Of a stretch of DNA of 8,924 bases, positions 1-6,778 are shown in pieces. Source of the DNA: Hyphomicrobiales bacterium (GTDB lineage: Bacteria > Pseudomonadota > Alphaproteobacteria > Rhizobiales > Aestuariivirgaceae); NCBI GenBank assembly GCA_020029455.1, contig JAIBJH010000097.1, positions 1-8,924 of the forward strand, written 5' to 3'. The notes beneath the pieces were generated by a model that did no database searches, had not been told where the DNA came from, and worked only from the letters and a program-made list of their open reading frames with translations. The position numbers and the translations under genes are program-made. Each line of letters starts with the position of its first letter. Position 1 is the first letter of the stretch.

Positions 1-215
1 AAGGGGCAAAATCCATCGCCTGCACCTCCAAATAAGCACCATTCTCCATTTGCAGTATACGCCGAGCAAATCCGTTCGCCCAGAACCGGGAAACACCTAA
101 CCCCAAGATTTTCCCAACGTCAACATTGATATATCAGTTTGCCGCATGTGGAACTGCCGCAGTCAAGATTGCCCAGAATTTGGGCTGACGCGCAGTGCCG
201 GGAGTTTGGGCCAAT
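1..215. other. Non-coding stretch downstream of rhaQ with a possible gene start at the edge
   Basis: No convincing complete gene lies here. On the minus strand an ATG at 16-14 is preceded by a good GGAGG ribosome-binding sequence about 8 nt upstream, so a further gene may begin here and run out of the window; only five codons (M D F A P) are visible, too few to identify it. The same frame is open back to a TGA near 137-139, with another ATG at 49-47 that lacks a ribosome-binding site. Two small symmetrical motifs are present: a perfect 10-bp palindrome TGATATATCA at 127-136, and a 5-bp inverted repeat GCCCA/TGGGC at 171-175 and 181-185. The latter has no following T-run, so it is not a typical intrinsic terminator. 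In the R. leguminosarum locus the mutarotase (rhaU) and kinase (rhaK) follow rhaQ; neither is recognisable here. Confidence 0.5.
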
Positions 216-1172
216 TCAGTGAACAGCTTTGCGCCGCTCGCTCCACATCTGGATGAGGTTGGGTCCCAAAACCGAAAGAATCAGCAAGGTTCCAATCACC
301 GCGGTTTGGATATGGCCGGTGATGTTGCTGAGCGCCATGCCGTTCCGCAGGTTCAGGACAATAAGAATGGAGAGCAACACTCCCAGCATCGATCCCCTGC
401 CCCCAAAGATGCTGACGCCGCCCAGTAGCACCATAGTGATGATGTCGAGTTCGAAACCGAAAGCGGCGTCACCCCGCACCGAGGCGAGCCGGGCGGCATA
501 GAGAAGGCCAGCCAGCGCCGAGATGATGCCGGAAGCAGCGAAAAGGATGGTCTTCACCCGCGCGATGTTAACACCTGAATAGCGCGCCACTTCCGCATTG
601 GTCCCGATGAAGAACACCTTCCGGCCAAAGCCGGTGCGGTGCAACACGAGCGCTCCGCCAATCAGTAGCATCAGGAAGATAATGAGTGACAATGGAATGG
701 GACCGATCAGGCCGTTACGTCCTAGGCTGCTGAACCACTCCGGGAAATTGCCAAGTCCCCTGTCTTCCAGAAGCACGCGGGCAAAGCCCCGGAAGGCGAT
801 CAGCATAGCCAAGGTCACAACCAGCGATGGAATTTTCATGACCGTAATGAAGAACGCATTGATGCCGCCAGCCGCCAGCCCGAGCAGAAGGCATAGCACA
901 ATAGCAACGGCACCCGGCACACCGGCACTGACCAGCACACCAAAGGCACAGGCAGAAAGCCCCATCACCGAAGCGACCGAAAGATCAATTTCGCCATTGA
1001 TGATGATGAAAGTCATCGCCGTGGCGACGATGATCTTCTCGATGGAAAGCTGGAACAGGTTGATCTGGTTCTGCACTGTCAGGAACTGCGGCGCCAGCGC
1101 CGCATTTGCTATGATCGTCACAGCGAGAATGACAACCAGAAGTCCTTCCCAGCTCTTGAGCCGCACCAACAT
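216..1172 (-). CDS. rhaQ: Rhamnose ABC transporter permease RhaQ
   Basis: Inner-membrane permease of the CUT2 (ribose/rhamnose-type) ABC importer family, 318 residues, the usual length. It forms, with RhaP, the channel through which L-rhamnose is passed from RhaS, powered by RhaT. The protein is almost entirely hydrophobic helices; a short N-terminus leads into a first membrane segment (about 10-27). The family hallmarks are visible: the NGEIDLSV segment near 59-66, the GTNAEVA loop near 190-196, and the conserved cytoplasmic GGVSIFGGRGS motif (about 251-261) that contacts the ATPase. Start ATG shares one base with the TGA of rhaP (TGATG), implying translational coupling. The stop is TGA at 218-216, and no operon gene follows immediately. 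The rhaP versus rhaQ naming follows gene order in R. leguminosarum and is less certain than the permease call; the substrate is inferred from neighbours. Confidence 0.9.
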   Translation of the reverse strand: MLVRLKSWEGLLVVILAVTIIANAALAPQFLTVQNQINLFQLSIEKIIVATAMTFIIINGEIDLSVASVMGLSACAFGVLVSAGVPGAVAIVLCLLLGLAAGGINAFFITVMKIPSLVVTLAMLIAFRGFARVLLEDRGLGNFPEWFSSLGRNGLIGPIPLSLIIFLMLLIGGALVLHRTGFGRKVFFIGTNAEVARYSGVNIARVKTILFAASGIISALAGLLYAARLASVRGDAAFGFELDIITMVLLGGVSIFGGRGSMLGVLLSILIVLNLRNGMALSNITGHIQTAVIGTLLILSVLGPNLIQMWSERRKAVH

Positions 1173-2173
1173 CAGTTCTGGCTCCCCCGCAAGCGGCCGA
1201 AGGAGCGCGTCATAAGCGTATCGGCCGTAACCGCCAGCATGATGAGGAGGCCAAGCAGTGCTTCGCGCCAGAATTCGCTGACAACGGCCCAGCGGATCAA
1301 GCTGTTGTCAATCACATCCACCAGCACTGTGCCTAGCACCACGCCGACAATGCTGCCGGAGCCGCCGAAGATGTTGACTCCGCCCACCACAACAGCCGCG
1401 ACGGACTTCAACTCAAAGCCCAGCCCTGCCACCACCGTGATGTTTCCGAATTTTGCAAGAAAGATAAAACCGGCAAGGCCAGCCATCGCCCCGCTGATCA
1501 TGAAGGCGATCAGCACCACCCGCGCCTCGTTGATGCTGGCAAAGACGGCCGCATCGGGGTTAGAACCAACGGCATAGAATTGCCGCGCCGCCCGCAGCCG
1601 GGTCAGCGCCAACCAGGCAACAAGCGCAGCAAGCACAGCAAGGCCGACGATGACGCGGATGTCGAAGCCGCCGAACTCGACAACACTGGCAGAAGGAAGG
1701 TCCACCAGCCATTTCGGCAGGCTGTCAGTGGTGATGGTGCGGGCCTCCGAATATTCGACAAGATAGGTGCGGAACAGCGCCAGTGTTCCCAGCGTCACAA
1801 TGATGGATGGCACCCGTCCATAGGACACCAGCACGCCATTGATGGCGCCGCAGAACGCGCCCAACAGCATGCACAGCACGACGAATACCGCTGGATTGAT
1901 GCCCTGATGTTGCCCGATGAAGCCGCCCATCACATAGGCGACGATCCCCACGAGCGAACCCACGGAAAGATCAATGTTGCGCGTCATCACCACAATGGCC
2001 TGGCCGATAGCAATGGGCAGGATCACTGCCACGCTGCTGGTAATGCGGTTCAGCATGCGCGGCGAGAAATAGTTGTCGATCTGCGACGTGAAGAAGACGA
2101 CCGTCAGCACAAGCACCAATGCGAGTGCAATGAGGCGGAGCGTCTGCGGATGGAACTTGCGCAAGCTTTCCAT
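1172..2173 (-). CDS. rhaP: Rhamnose ABC transporter permease RhaP
   Basis: Second inner-membrane permease of the CUT2 importer, 333 residues, paralogous to RhaQ and presumably its heterodimer partner. Hydrophobic segments cover most of the chain, beginning at about 13-30. The NIDLSVGS segment (66-73), the GSNPDAA loop (203-209) and the cytoplasmic GGVNIFGGSGS motif (264-274) are the diagnostic family features and align with equivalents in the downstream permease. The start codon overlaps the rhaT stop by one base (TGATG at 2175-2171), and its own stop overlaps the rhaQ start the same way, so the rhaT-rhaP-rhaQ block is a translationally coupled run, consistent with roughly equal synthesis of the core transporter subunits. 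The rhamnose specificity is inferred from RhaS, RhaR and the divergent rhaD gene, not from the permease itself. Confidence 0.9.
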   Translation of the reverse strand: MESLRKFHPQTLRLIALALVLVLTVVFFTSQIDNYFSPRMLNRITSSVAVILPIAIGQAIVVMTRNIDLSVGSLVGIVAYVMGGFIGQHQGINPAVFVVLCMLLGAFCGAINGVLVSYGRVPSIIVTLGTLALFRTYLVEYSEARTITTDSLPKWLVDLPSASVVEFGGFDIRVIVGLAVLAALVAWLALTRLRAARQFYAVGSNPDAAVFASINEARVVLIAFMISGAMAGLAGFIFLAKFGNITVVAGLGFELKSVAAVVVGGVNIFGGSGSIVGVVLGTVLVDVIDNSLIRWAVVSEFWREALLGLLIMLAVTADTLMTRSFGRLRGSQN

Positions 2174-3681
2174 CAGGACGCTTTCGCTAATTCTTGCTGG
2201 CCCGTTGCCAGCGCCATCACCGATTCCTGCGTGCAGTCGGCAATATCGAAAATACCCATCTGCCGCCCCTCTCGCATCACCAGCACCCGGTCGGCCAGTG
2301 CCAGCACCTCGGGTAAGTCCGAAGAGATTGCGATGATGGCAACACCTTCTTTCGCGAGGGCACGCATGATATTGTGCACCTCCGCCTTGGCGCCGACGTC
2401 AATACCGCGTGTAGGCTCATCAAAGATCAGAATACGTGGCTTGGTTTCGAGCCACTTGGCCAGCATCACCTTCTGCTGGTTGCCGCCCGATAGCTTGCCC
2501 ACATGGGTTTCGGTGTTGGGCGAGCGGATGGAAAGGCGCTCGCGGTAGCTTTCCGCGACTTTTCTCTCCGCCGTCCGATCTATCCATCCAAATGCCTTCA
2601 GAAATCGCGCCAAACTCGGCAGGGAAATGTTTGAGAATATTGGCAAAGTCATCGCGAGGCCGAGCTTGCGCCGGTCCTCCGAAACATAGGCAATGCCCTG
2701 TTCCATGGCCTGTTGCGGCGAGATAATGCGAACAGCTTTGCCGGCCACAGAAATCTCGCCGCCAGTGGCAGGTTCAACGCCAAAGAGCGCAAGTCCCACA
2801 TCCGTCCTTCGCGAGCCTACTAGCCCGGCAAAACACAAGACTTCACCGGCATGCAGGTCAAAACTGACATCGCTGAAAACACCCTGACGGACCAAACCTT
2901 TGACTGACAGCACGGTATCGCCATGCGGATTGGCCTTTGTCTTCACTGCAAATGTATCGATGGCCCGCCCCACCATGTCTTTGACCAATGCTTCATGCGT
3001 TACTGCGGCGATGGGCTTCGTCGAAATATGCTTGCCATCGCGCAACACAGTCACACGGTCCGCAACACGGAAAATTTCATCCAACCGGTGGCTGATATAA
3101 AGCACGGACACGCCCTGTGCTTTCAATGTTCGCGCAATGGAAAGAAGCCGTTCCACCTCATGGGCTGAAAGCGACGCCGTGGGTTCATCCATGATCAGCA
3201 CCTTCACCTTTAATGAAAGCGCCCTTGCAATTTCAACCGTCTGCTGCTCGGCCAGCGTCAAGCCGCTGGCGGGCCTGTGGGCATCAAGCGCCACGCCCAA
3301 TTGTTTGATCAGCGCATCGGCATCAGCATAGAGTTTTCCCCAGTCCATGAACGTGCCACGGTCGCGGTGGCTGATGAAAATGTTCTCCGCCACATCGAGA
3401 TCGGGGAACACCATAGGCTCCTGGAAGATGGCGGCAATGCCGAGCGCCTGGGCAGCTTGTGTATGGCGGATGCTGACGGGCATTCCTTCCCAAAGAATCT
3501 CGCCGCCATCGGGCTGATAAACGCCCGTCATGATCTTGATGAGCGTCGATTTACCGGCACCATTTTCGCCGACGATGGCGTGGATTTCCCCCGGCACCAC
3601 ATCAAACGTCACGTCCGAGAGAGCCGCCGTCATGGCGAAGCTTTTCGAGATATTCCTGAGTTCAAGAATGGGTGCGGGCAT
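2173..3681 (-). CDS. rhaT: Rhamnose ABC transporter ATPase RhaT (two nucleotide-binding domains)
   Basis: Cytoplasmic ATPase of the sugar importer, 502 residues from the chosen start, typical for the fused double-domain CUT2 ATPases (RbsA/XylG-like). Domain 1 has Walker A GENGAGKST (38-46), an altered signature LTLAEQQ (141-147) and Walker B ending in DEPT (165-168), followed by the ISHR switch histidine (H198). Domain 2 has a degenerate Walker A (GLVGSRRT, 286-293, lacking the Lys-Ser/Thr pair), a standard LSGGNQQ signature (397-403) and DEPT (421-424). This asymmetry is normal in the family. I start at the ATG at 3681, with AGGGAGG 7 nt upstream. An in-frame ATG at 3738 would add 19 residues, but these are encoded by a palindromic repeat and precede the normal N-terminus. 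The stop overlaps the rhaP start by one base. Do not confuse it with the unrelated enterobacterial RhaT proton symporter. Confidence 0.93.
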   Translation of the reverse strand: MPAPILELRNISKSFAMTAALSDVTFDVVPGEIHAIVGENGAGKSTLIKIMTGVYQPDGGEILWEGMPVSIRHTQAAQALGIAAIFQEPMVFPDLDVAENIFISHRDRGTFMDWGKLYADADALIKQLGVALDAHRPASGLTLAEQQTVEIARALSLKVKVLIMDEPTASLSAHEVERLLSIARTLKAQGVSVLYISHRLDEIFRVADRVTVLRDGKHISTKPIAAVTHEALVKDMVGRAIDTFAVKTKANPHGDTVLSVKGLVRQGVFSDVSFDLHAGEVLCFAGLVGSRRTDVGLALFGVEPATGGEISVAGKAVRIISPQQAMEQGIAYVSEDRRKLGLAMTLPIFSNISLPSLARFLKAFGWIDRTAERKVAESYRERLSIRSPNTETHVGKLSGGNQQKVMLAKWLETKPRILIFDEPTRGIDVGAKAEVHNIMRALAKEGVAIIAISSDLPEVLALADRVLVMREGRQMGIFDIADCTQESVMALATGQQELAKAS

Positions 3682-3687
3682 AACCGT

Positions 3688-3695
3688 TCCTCCCT
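3688..3695 (-). promoter_or_regulatory. Ribosome-binding site of rhaT inside a repeat arm
   Basis: Read on the minus strand, AGGGAGG lies 7 nt before the ATG at 3681 and decides that start over the upstream in-frame ATG at 3738. Its upstream half (3692-3695) is also part of the 8-bp hairpin stem 3692-3699/3705-3712, so folding of the repeat could partly hide the site. The sequence overlap is observed; any effect on translation is inference. Confidence 0.7.
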
Positions 3696-3812
3696 CCCCC
3701 TTGTGGGGAGGGTTGGGGTGGGGGTCTGGGACTGTCACAATCCCAGCATGACATAAGAATGCTGAAAGTCAGAGTGAACCCCACCCTTAATCCCTCCCCA
3801 CAAGGGAGAGGA
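3692..3812. repeat. Long inverted-repeat (REP-like) element between rhaS and rhaT
   Basis: Two related G/C-rich arms, about 3692-3724 and 3778-3812, face each other as imperfect inverted copies of roughly 30 bp. Each arm contains the core TTGTGGGGAGGG when read in the matching direction. The inner arm alone is a near-palindrome: CCCTCCCC (3692-3699), five-base loop, GGGGAGGG (3705-3712). Between the arms lie two short hairpins, CTGGGA/TCCCAG (3726-3731 and 3741-3746) and CAGCAT/ATGCTG (3744-3749 and 3759-3764), which share three bases and so cannot both form fully. In the transcript this would fold into a long stem with a branched top just after rhaS. Similar CCCTCCCC/GGGGAGGG palindromes are, as I recall, common intergenic repeats in Hyphomicrobiales. 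There is no terminal U-run, so it is not a simple terminator; a role in protecting the rhaS message or reducing read-through is inferred. Confidence 0.8.
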
Positions 3813-3835
3813 AAAAGAATGGGGTGCGTTATTGC

Positions 3836-4864
3836 TTACTTCGAAGCCGCTTCCACATTGTCCTTGTTGTAGACTGTGAACGGCCCCATCAGCACGCGCT
3901 TGGAGCCGGCGCGACCCGGGTCGGCCTCGATGGTGAATTCGCCCATGCGACCTGCCTTGACCTTGTCGCCGATGTCACCCTTGATGGCGCCCGTCGCCAG
4001 CGCATAGCTCACCTGATAGGTGAGATAGCCGAGGTCAACGAAGCTCCACAGCGCGAACTCAGGCGCACAGCCGTTGAGCGTGTAGCTCACCATTTCTGCA
4101 GGAAGCCCAAGCCCGGACACCTTCACCTTGTCGCAGAGTTTTTCGTCCTGCATGGCCTTGGCGGCGGCGGCAATGCCAACCGTCGTCGGTGCCATGATGA
4201 CTTTGAGGTTCGGATATTTGTCCACCAGCGCCAGCGCCGCGTTGTAGGACTTCTCCGACTGGTCATCGCCATAGACGACATCGACAAGCTTGACGTCCTT
4301 GTACTTGGCGTCTTCCGCCAGCGTCTTTTTCATGGCTTCGATCCAGGCGTTCTGGTTCGCCGCATCAGGTGTCGCTGAAAGCACAGCCACCTCGCCCGCA
4401 CCACCGGCCAACGAAAGGGCCATGTCAGACATCACGACACCGATGGAACCGAAGTCCACCTGCGCCACGAACACGCTCTCGCCCTTGCCCGAAGGAATGG
4501 GTGAGTCCCATGTCACGACCTTGGTGCCTGCAGCCTGTGCCGCTTCCGCCGCTGCGGCGATCTGGTCGCCGGCATTGTTGGAGAGCATTACAACGGCCTG
4601 CTTCTGCGTCGTCGCGGTGGTCAGCATTTCGATCTGGCCGGCAACCGAATTCTCAGGCGTCGGGCCGATATATTGCAGCGTGCCCGTGTTGCCCAGTTCC
4701 TTGTGGGCCTCCTCGGCGCCACGGTTCGCCTGGTCGAACGGCAGGATGCCGAGGAACTTCGGCAATAGCACCATGTTCACGCCTTCAGCACTTGCGGCAC
4801 CGGCAAACAGCGTGGTGGCAAGAGCCGAGGCAAGGCCCAGTTTCACAATCGTTCTCTTCAGCAT
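3836..4864 (-). CDS. rhaS: Periplasmic rhamnose-binding protein RhaS
   Basis: Substrate-binding component of the ABC importer, 342 residues, the expected size for a periplasmic-binding protein of the type-1 (ribose-binding-like) fold. The N-terminus is a clear Sec signal peptide: basic MLKR, a hydrophobic core to about residue 20, then AGAASA with signal peptidase I cleavage predicted after A26. The mature chain begins a beta strand (NMVLLPK, 30-36) and contains the family-typical NNAGDQIAAAAEAAQAAGTKV stretch and the VTWDSPIP hinge-side loop, consistent with autoinducer-2/rhamnose-binding subfamily proteins. The start ATG has AGGGAGG 6 nt upstream (4871-4877). It follows rhaR by 39 nt. A long hairpin-forming repeat comes after its TAA stop, which would fit the higher expression usually needed for binding proteins. 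Rhamnose as ligand rests on context (RhaR, RhaT, RhaD) and overall resemblance to rhizobial RhaS. Confidence 0.9.
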   Translation of the reverse strand: MLKRTIVKLGLASALATTLFAGAASAEGVNMVLLPKFLGILPFDQANRGAEEAHKELGNTGTLQYIGPTPENSVAGQIEMLTTATTQKQAVVMLSNNAGDQIAAAAEAAQAAGTKVVTWDSPIPSGKGESVFVAQVDFGSIGVVMSDMALSLAGGAGEVAVLSATPDAANQNAWIEAMKKTLAEDAKYKDVKLVDVVYGDDQSEKSYNAALALVDKYPNLKVIMAPTTVGIAAAAKAMQDEKLCDKVKVSGLGLPAEMVSYTLNGCAPEFALWSFVDLGYLTYQVSYALATGAIKGDIGDKVKAGRMGEFTIEADPGRAGSKRVLMGPFTVYNKDNVEAASK

Positions 4865-4870
4865 GGTTTT

Positions 4871-4877
4871 CCTCCCT
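4871..4877 (-). promoter_or_regulatory. Strong ribosome-binding site of rhaS
   Basis: AGGGAGG on the minus strand, 6 nt before the rhaS ATG, is a near-perfect match to the anti-Shine-Dalgarno sequence. It contrasts with the absence of such a site before the two divergent genes at 6728 and 6873. Confidence 0.75.
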
Positions 4878-4903
4878 TTTTGCTGTATTCACTCCTTCAG
4901 GCC

Positions 4904-5704
4904 TCAGGCGGCCGAAAGGGATCTCGTTTCGCTCTCTCCGGCAACGAGCACATTCACCCCACGCGCCCGGATTTGCTCCAGCAAGTGATGTGGCGCGCCA
5001 TCATCGGTGATGAGCGTATGGACGCGGGAGAACTGGCACACTGCCATGGAGCCCCGCGGTTCGAATTTCGATGAATCGGCAATGACGACAAGCTGGTCGG
5101 CTCGCGAGAGCAGCTTGGCCTCCGCCCGCGCAATCAGCGGATCGCCTTCGATGATGCCCATGCCGGTAACCGAGTAGCAGCTCATGAACATCTTCGATGC
5201 CGTGAAATGCTGGATTGCGTCCTCGTCAAAGGGCGAGAGGATGATGCCCTGCTCCCGATAGACTTCGCCCCCCGGCATGACGATGCGGTTCATGCTGTTG
5301 TGGATCAGTTCCTGCGCGATCGGGAAGGAGTTTGTGAGGATCTGCATGCGCCGGTCACGGAGGTAGTCCGTCATAAACCAGGTGGTCGACCCCGCATTGA
5401 TGATGATCGACTCGCCATCAACGCACATCGCGGCCGCCGCCTTGGCCACGCGCCGCTTGCGCTCGGCATTGAGCGTCTGGCTGACTCCAAAGGAGCGCGT
5501 GGAAAGATGAGATTGCGCTGCAGCTTCAACCGCCTCGACGCCACCATGCACGCGGCGCAACTGCCCCATTTCCTCAAGCTTCACAAGATCGCGCCGCAGC
5601 GTTGCCGGCGAAGCGCCTGTGAACTTGGTGAGTTCACGCACCCGCATGACGCCGCGCTCGCGCACCCGGGTCAAGATCAATTGCCAGCGCTCGCGTTCAT
5701 GCAT
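4904..5704 (-). CDS. rhaR: DeoR-family transcriptional regulator RhaR
   Basis: Cytoplasmic sugar-responsive regulator, 266 residues from the ATG at 5704. The N-terminal winged helix-turn-helix is complete: ERWQLILTRVRERG (4-18), recognition region GASPATLRRDLVKLEEMG (30-47), ending with the family signature RRVHGG (50-55). The rest is a DeoR C-terminal sensor domain with the NAGSTTW phosphosugar-loop region, the NSFPIAQEL segment, MPGGEVY and ADSSKF near the end. Such proteins bind a sugar phosphate and usually repress their operon; R. leguminosarum RhaR is a negative regulator of rhamnose genes, so the same is expected here, acting at 6774-6829. A GTG at 5713 would add three residues, but the AAGG purine stretch lies too close to it, so the ATG is preferred. 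The reading frame overlaps the end of the preceding hydroxylase gene by 8 bp, indicating co-transcription. Confidence 0.9.
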   Translation of the reverse strand: MHERERWQLILTRVRERGVMRVRELTKFTGASPATLRRDLVKLEEMGQLRRVHGGVEAVEAAAQSHLSTRSFGVSQTLNAERKRRVAKAAAAMCVDGESIIINAGSTTWFMTDYLRDRRMQILTNSFPIAQELIHNSMNRIVMPGGEVYREQGIILSPFDEDAIQHFTASKMFMSCYSVTGMGIIEGDPLIARAEAKLLSRADQLVVIADSSKFEPRGSMAVCQFSRVHTLITDDGAPHHLLEQIRARGVNVLVAGESETRSLSAA

Positions 5705-6728
5705 TGGATGCACCGCCTTCTGCTGCTGCCTTCTGCGCGGCGCGCGCCAGGAAGCGCTCGTTCATGCGCTTTTGCGCAACCTCCGAGCCGTCGTGGAAGG
5801 TACCAAACCAGCGGTCGAGATTGACCGGCCCGTCGCCGCCGTAGTTGCACTCGAAATATTTGTGGTGGAGGTAGTGAAAATAATCGCCAGTCTTGATGCC
5901 CACGCCATCGGCAAACACCACGCGCTCGAAACCCGCGTGGCCCTGCGCCGGTGTGATGGCAGCATGCTGCAGATGGAAAATGGCGTGGATCGGATGCGAC
6001 GGCACAATCCAGTGGATCAACACGCCTGAGAAATAGAGCAGGTGCTCGATGGGATGCATCGCAAGCCCGGTCGCGGGTCCTGGATCGACATTGTTGTGAT
6101 GCAGGTAATGCACCCACTTGTAGATTGGCCCCCAATGGATGATGCGATGGATCAAGTAGAAATGCGTCTCGCGCATCAGCGGCACCAGGATCATCATCAC
6201 CACGAACCAGATCGGATGATCTTCCGCAGAGGCATAGGGAATGTAGGAATTGGCGTAGAGCCACATTGTCACCGCTTCGAAGGCGGTCCAGATCGGAACG
6301 GCGCTCACGAAGGTCCAGAACAGATTGTCCAGCGTCTGGTTGCGGAAGAGAAAGATTGGGTTGTCACGCGCGAACCACTTGTTGGTGTACTTCCAGTCCG
6401 TGCCCTGCGCGCGTTTCCAATGCAGCCAGCCTTGCCACAGAAAAATGACCAACCCGATTAGCACTGCATTGCGCACCAGCAGATAAATGATCCAACCTGG
6501 CTCAAATGTGCGCATCTCTTGAAGCGGCGGCGTGAACCACATCCACGTGATGATCGGCACCGCCATGTAAATGACATTCCACGGCCAAAAATATCCGGGA
6601 AAGCCGAAGAGATATTTGAGAAGCGGCAAGGGCCGGGGCGGCCAGACGAAAACCGGCGCGATCTCGAGATCGTCCTCCGGCTTCCAGTCGCCGCGCTTGT
6701 TGCGCGTGCCCTTGAACGCAGTGTCCAT
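5697..6728 (-). CDS. Fatty acid hydroxylase / sterol desaturase family membrane protein
   Basis: Integral membrane di-iron enzyme, 343 residues. Hydrophobic segments lie around 47-65, 79-99, 135-158, 172-186 and 229-245. The histidine boxes of the superfamily are all present: HFYLIHRIIH (H189, H194, H198), HYLHH (207-211), HPIEH (225-229), HLQH (252-255) and the C-terminal HYLHH (285-289), followed by NYGGDGPVNLDRWFGTFHDG, typical of sterol-desaturase-like proteins. Family members hydroxylate or desaturate lipids using O2; the substrate here cannot be told from sequence. I chose ATG at 6728 over an in-frame TTG two codons earlier; neither has a Shine-Dalgarno sequence. It is the first gene of the minus-strand unit and overlaps rhaR by 8 bp, so it should be transcribed with the rhamnose regulator and transporter. 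No rhamnose-catabolic role is known to me for this family, which makes its position odd. Confidence 0.87.
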   Translation of the reverse strand: MDTAFKGTRNKRGDWKPEDDLEIAPVFVWPPRPLPLLKYLFGFPGYFWPWNVIYMAVPIITWMWFTPPLQEMRTFEPGWIIYLLVRNAVLIGLVIFLWQGWLHWKRAQGTDWKYTNKWFARDNPIFLFRNQTLDNLFWTFVSAVPIWTAFEAVTMWLYANSYIPYASAEDHPIWFVVMMILVPLMRETHFYLIHRIIHWGPIYKWVHYLHHNNVDPGPATGLAMHPIEHLLYFSGVLIHWIVPSHPIHAIFHLQHAAITPAQGHAGFERVVFADGVGIKTGDYFHYLHHKYFECNYGGDGPVNLDRWFGTFHDGSEVAQKRMNERFLARAAQKAAAEGGASNA

Positions 6729-6745
6729 AGGCAATGTTTGGAATC

Positions 6746-6778
6746 ATTCGCTCACAACTGTCAATGAAGATTCGCTCA
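6746..6778. repeat. Direct repeat of ATTCGCTCA in the divergent control region
   Basis: ATTCGCTCA occurs at 6746-6754 and again at 6770-6778, 24 bp apart (just over two helical turns). An inverted near-copy with one mismatch, TGAGCGATT, lies at 6845-6853, and a shorter TGAGC at 6812-6816. The four GCTCA half-sites flank both candidate promoters. They may be further regulator half-sites; the repeat is observed, the function is inferred. Confidence 0.5.

Noticed and set aside
171..185. GCCCA/TGGGC inverted repeat after rhaQ as a transcription terminator
   Set aside because: The stem is only 5 bp and no T-run follows in the direction of transcription.
598..1215. 205-codon plus-strand open frame
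   Set aside because: Antisense to rhaQ, rich in Ser/Thr/Pro/Arg with no domain or ribosome-binding site; a shadow of the membrane protein's codons.
1580..2548. 322-codon open frame on the plus strand
   Set aside because: It lies antisense to the well-supported rhaP and rhaT genes, has a low-complexity His/Arg/Gln/Asp-rich product with no recognisable domain, and crosses the rhaT/rhaP junction; it is a codon-bias shadow.
3692..3812. Inverted repeat as an insertion sequence or intrinsic terminator
   Set aside because: There is no transposase or room for one, no evident target-site duplication, and no U-run after the stem; a REP-like element fits better.
4290..5010. Two plus-strand open frames of 213 and 232 codons
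   Set aside because: Both are antisense to rhaS and the end of rhaR and overlap each other in different frames; no recognisable motifs.
5677..6264. 195-codon minus-strand open frame overlapping the hydroxylase
   Set aside because: Same strand but another frame inside the hydroxylase gene, whose histidine boxes are clear in the chosen frame.
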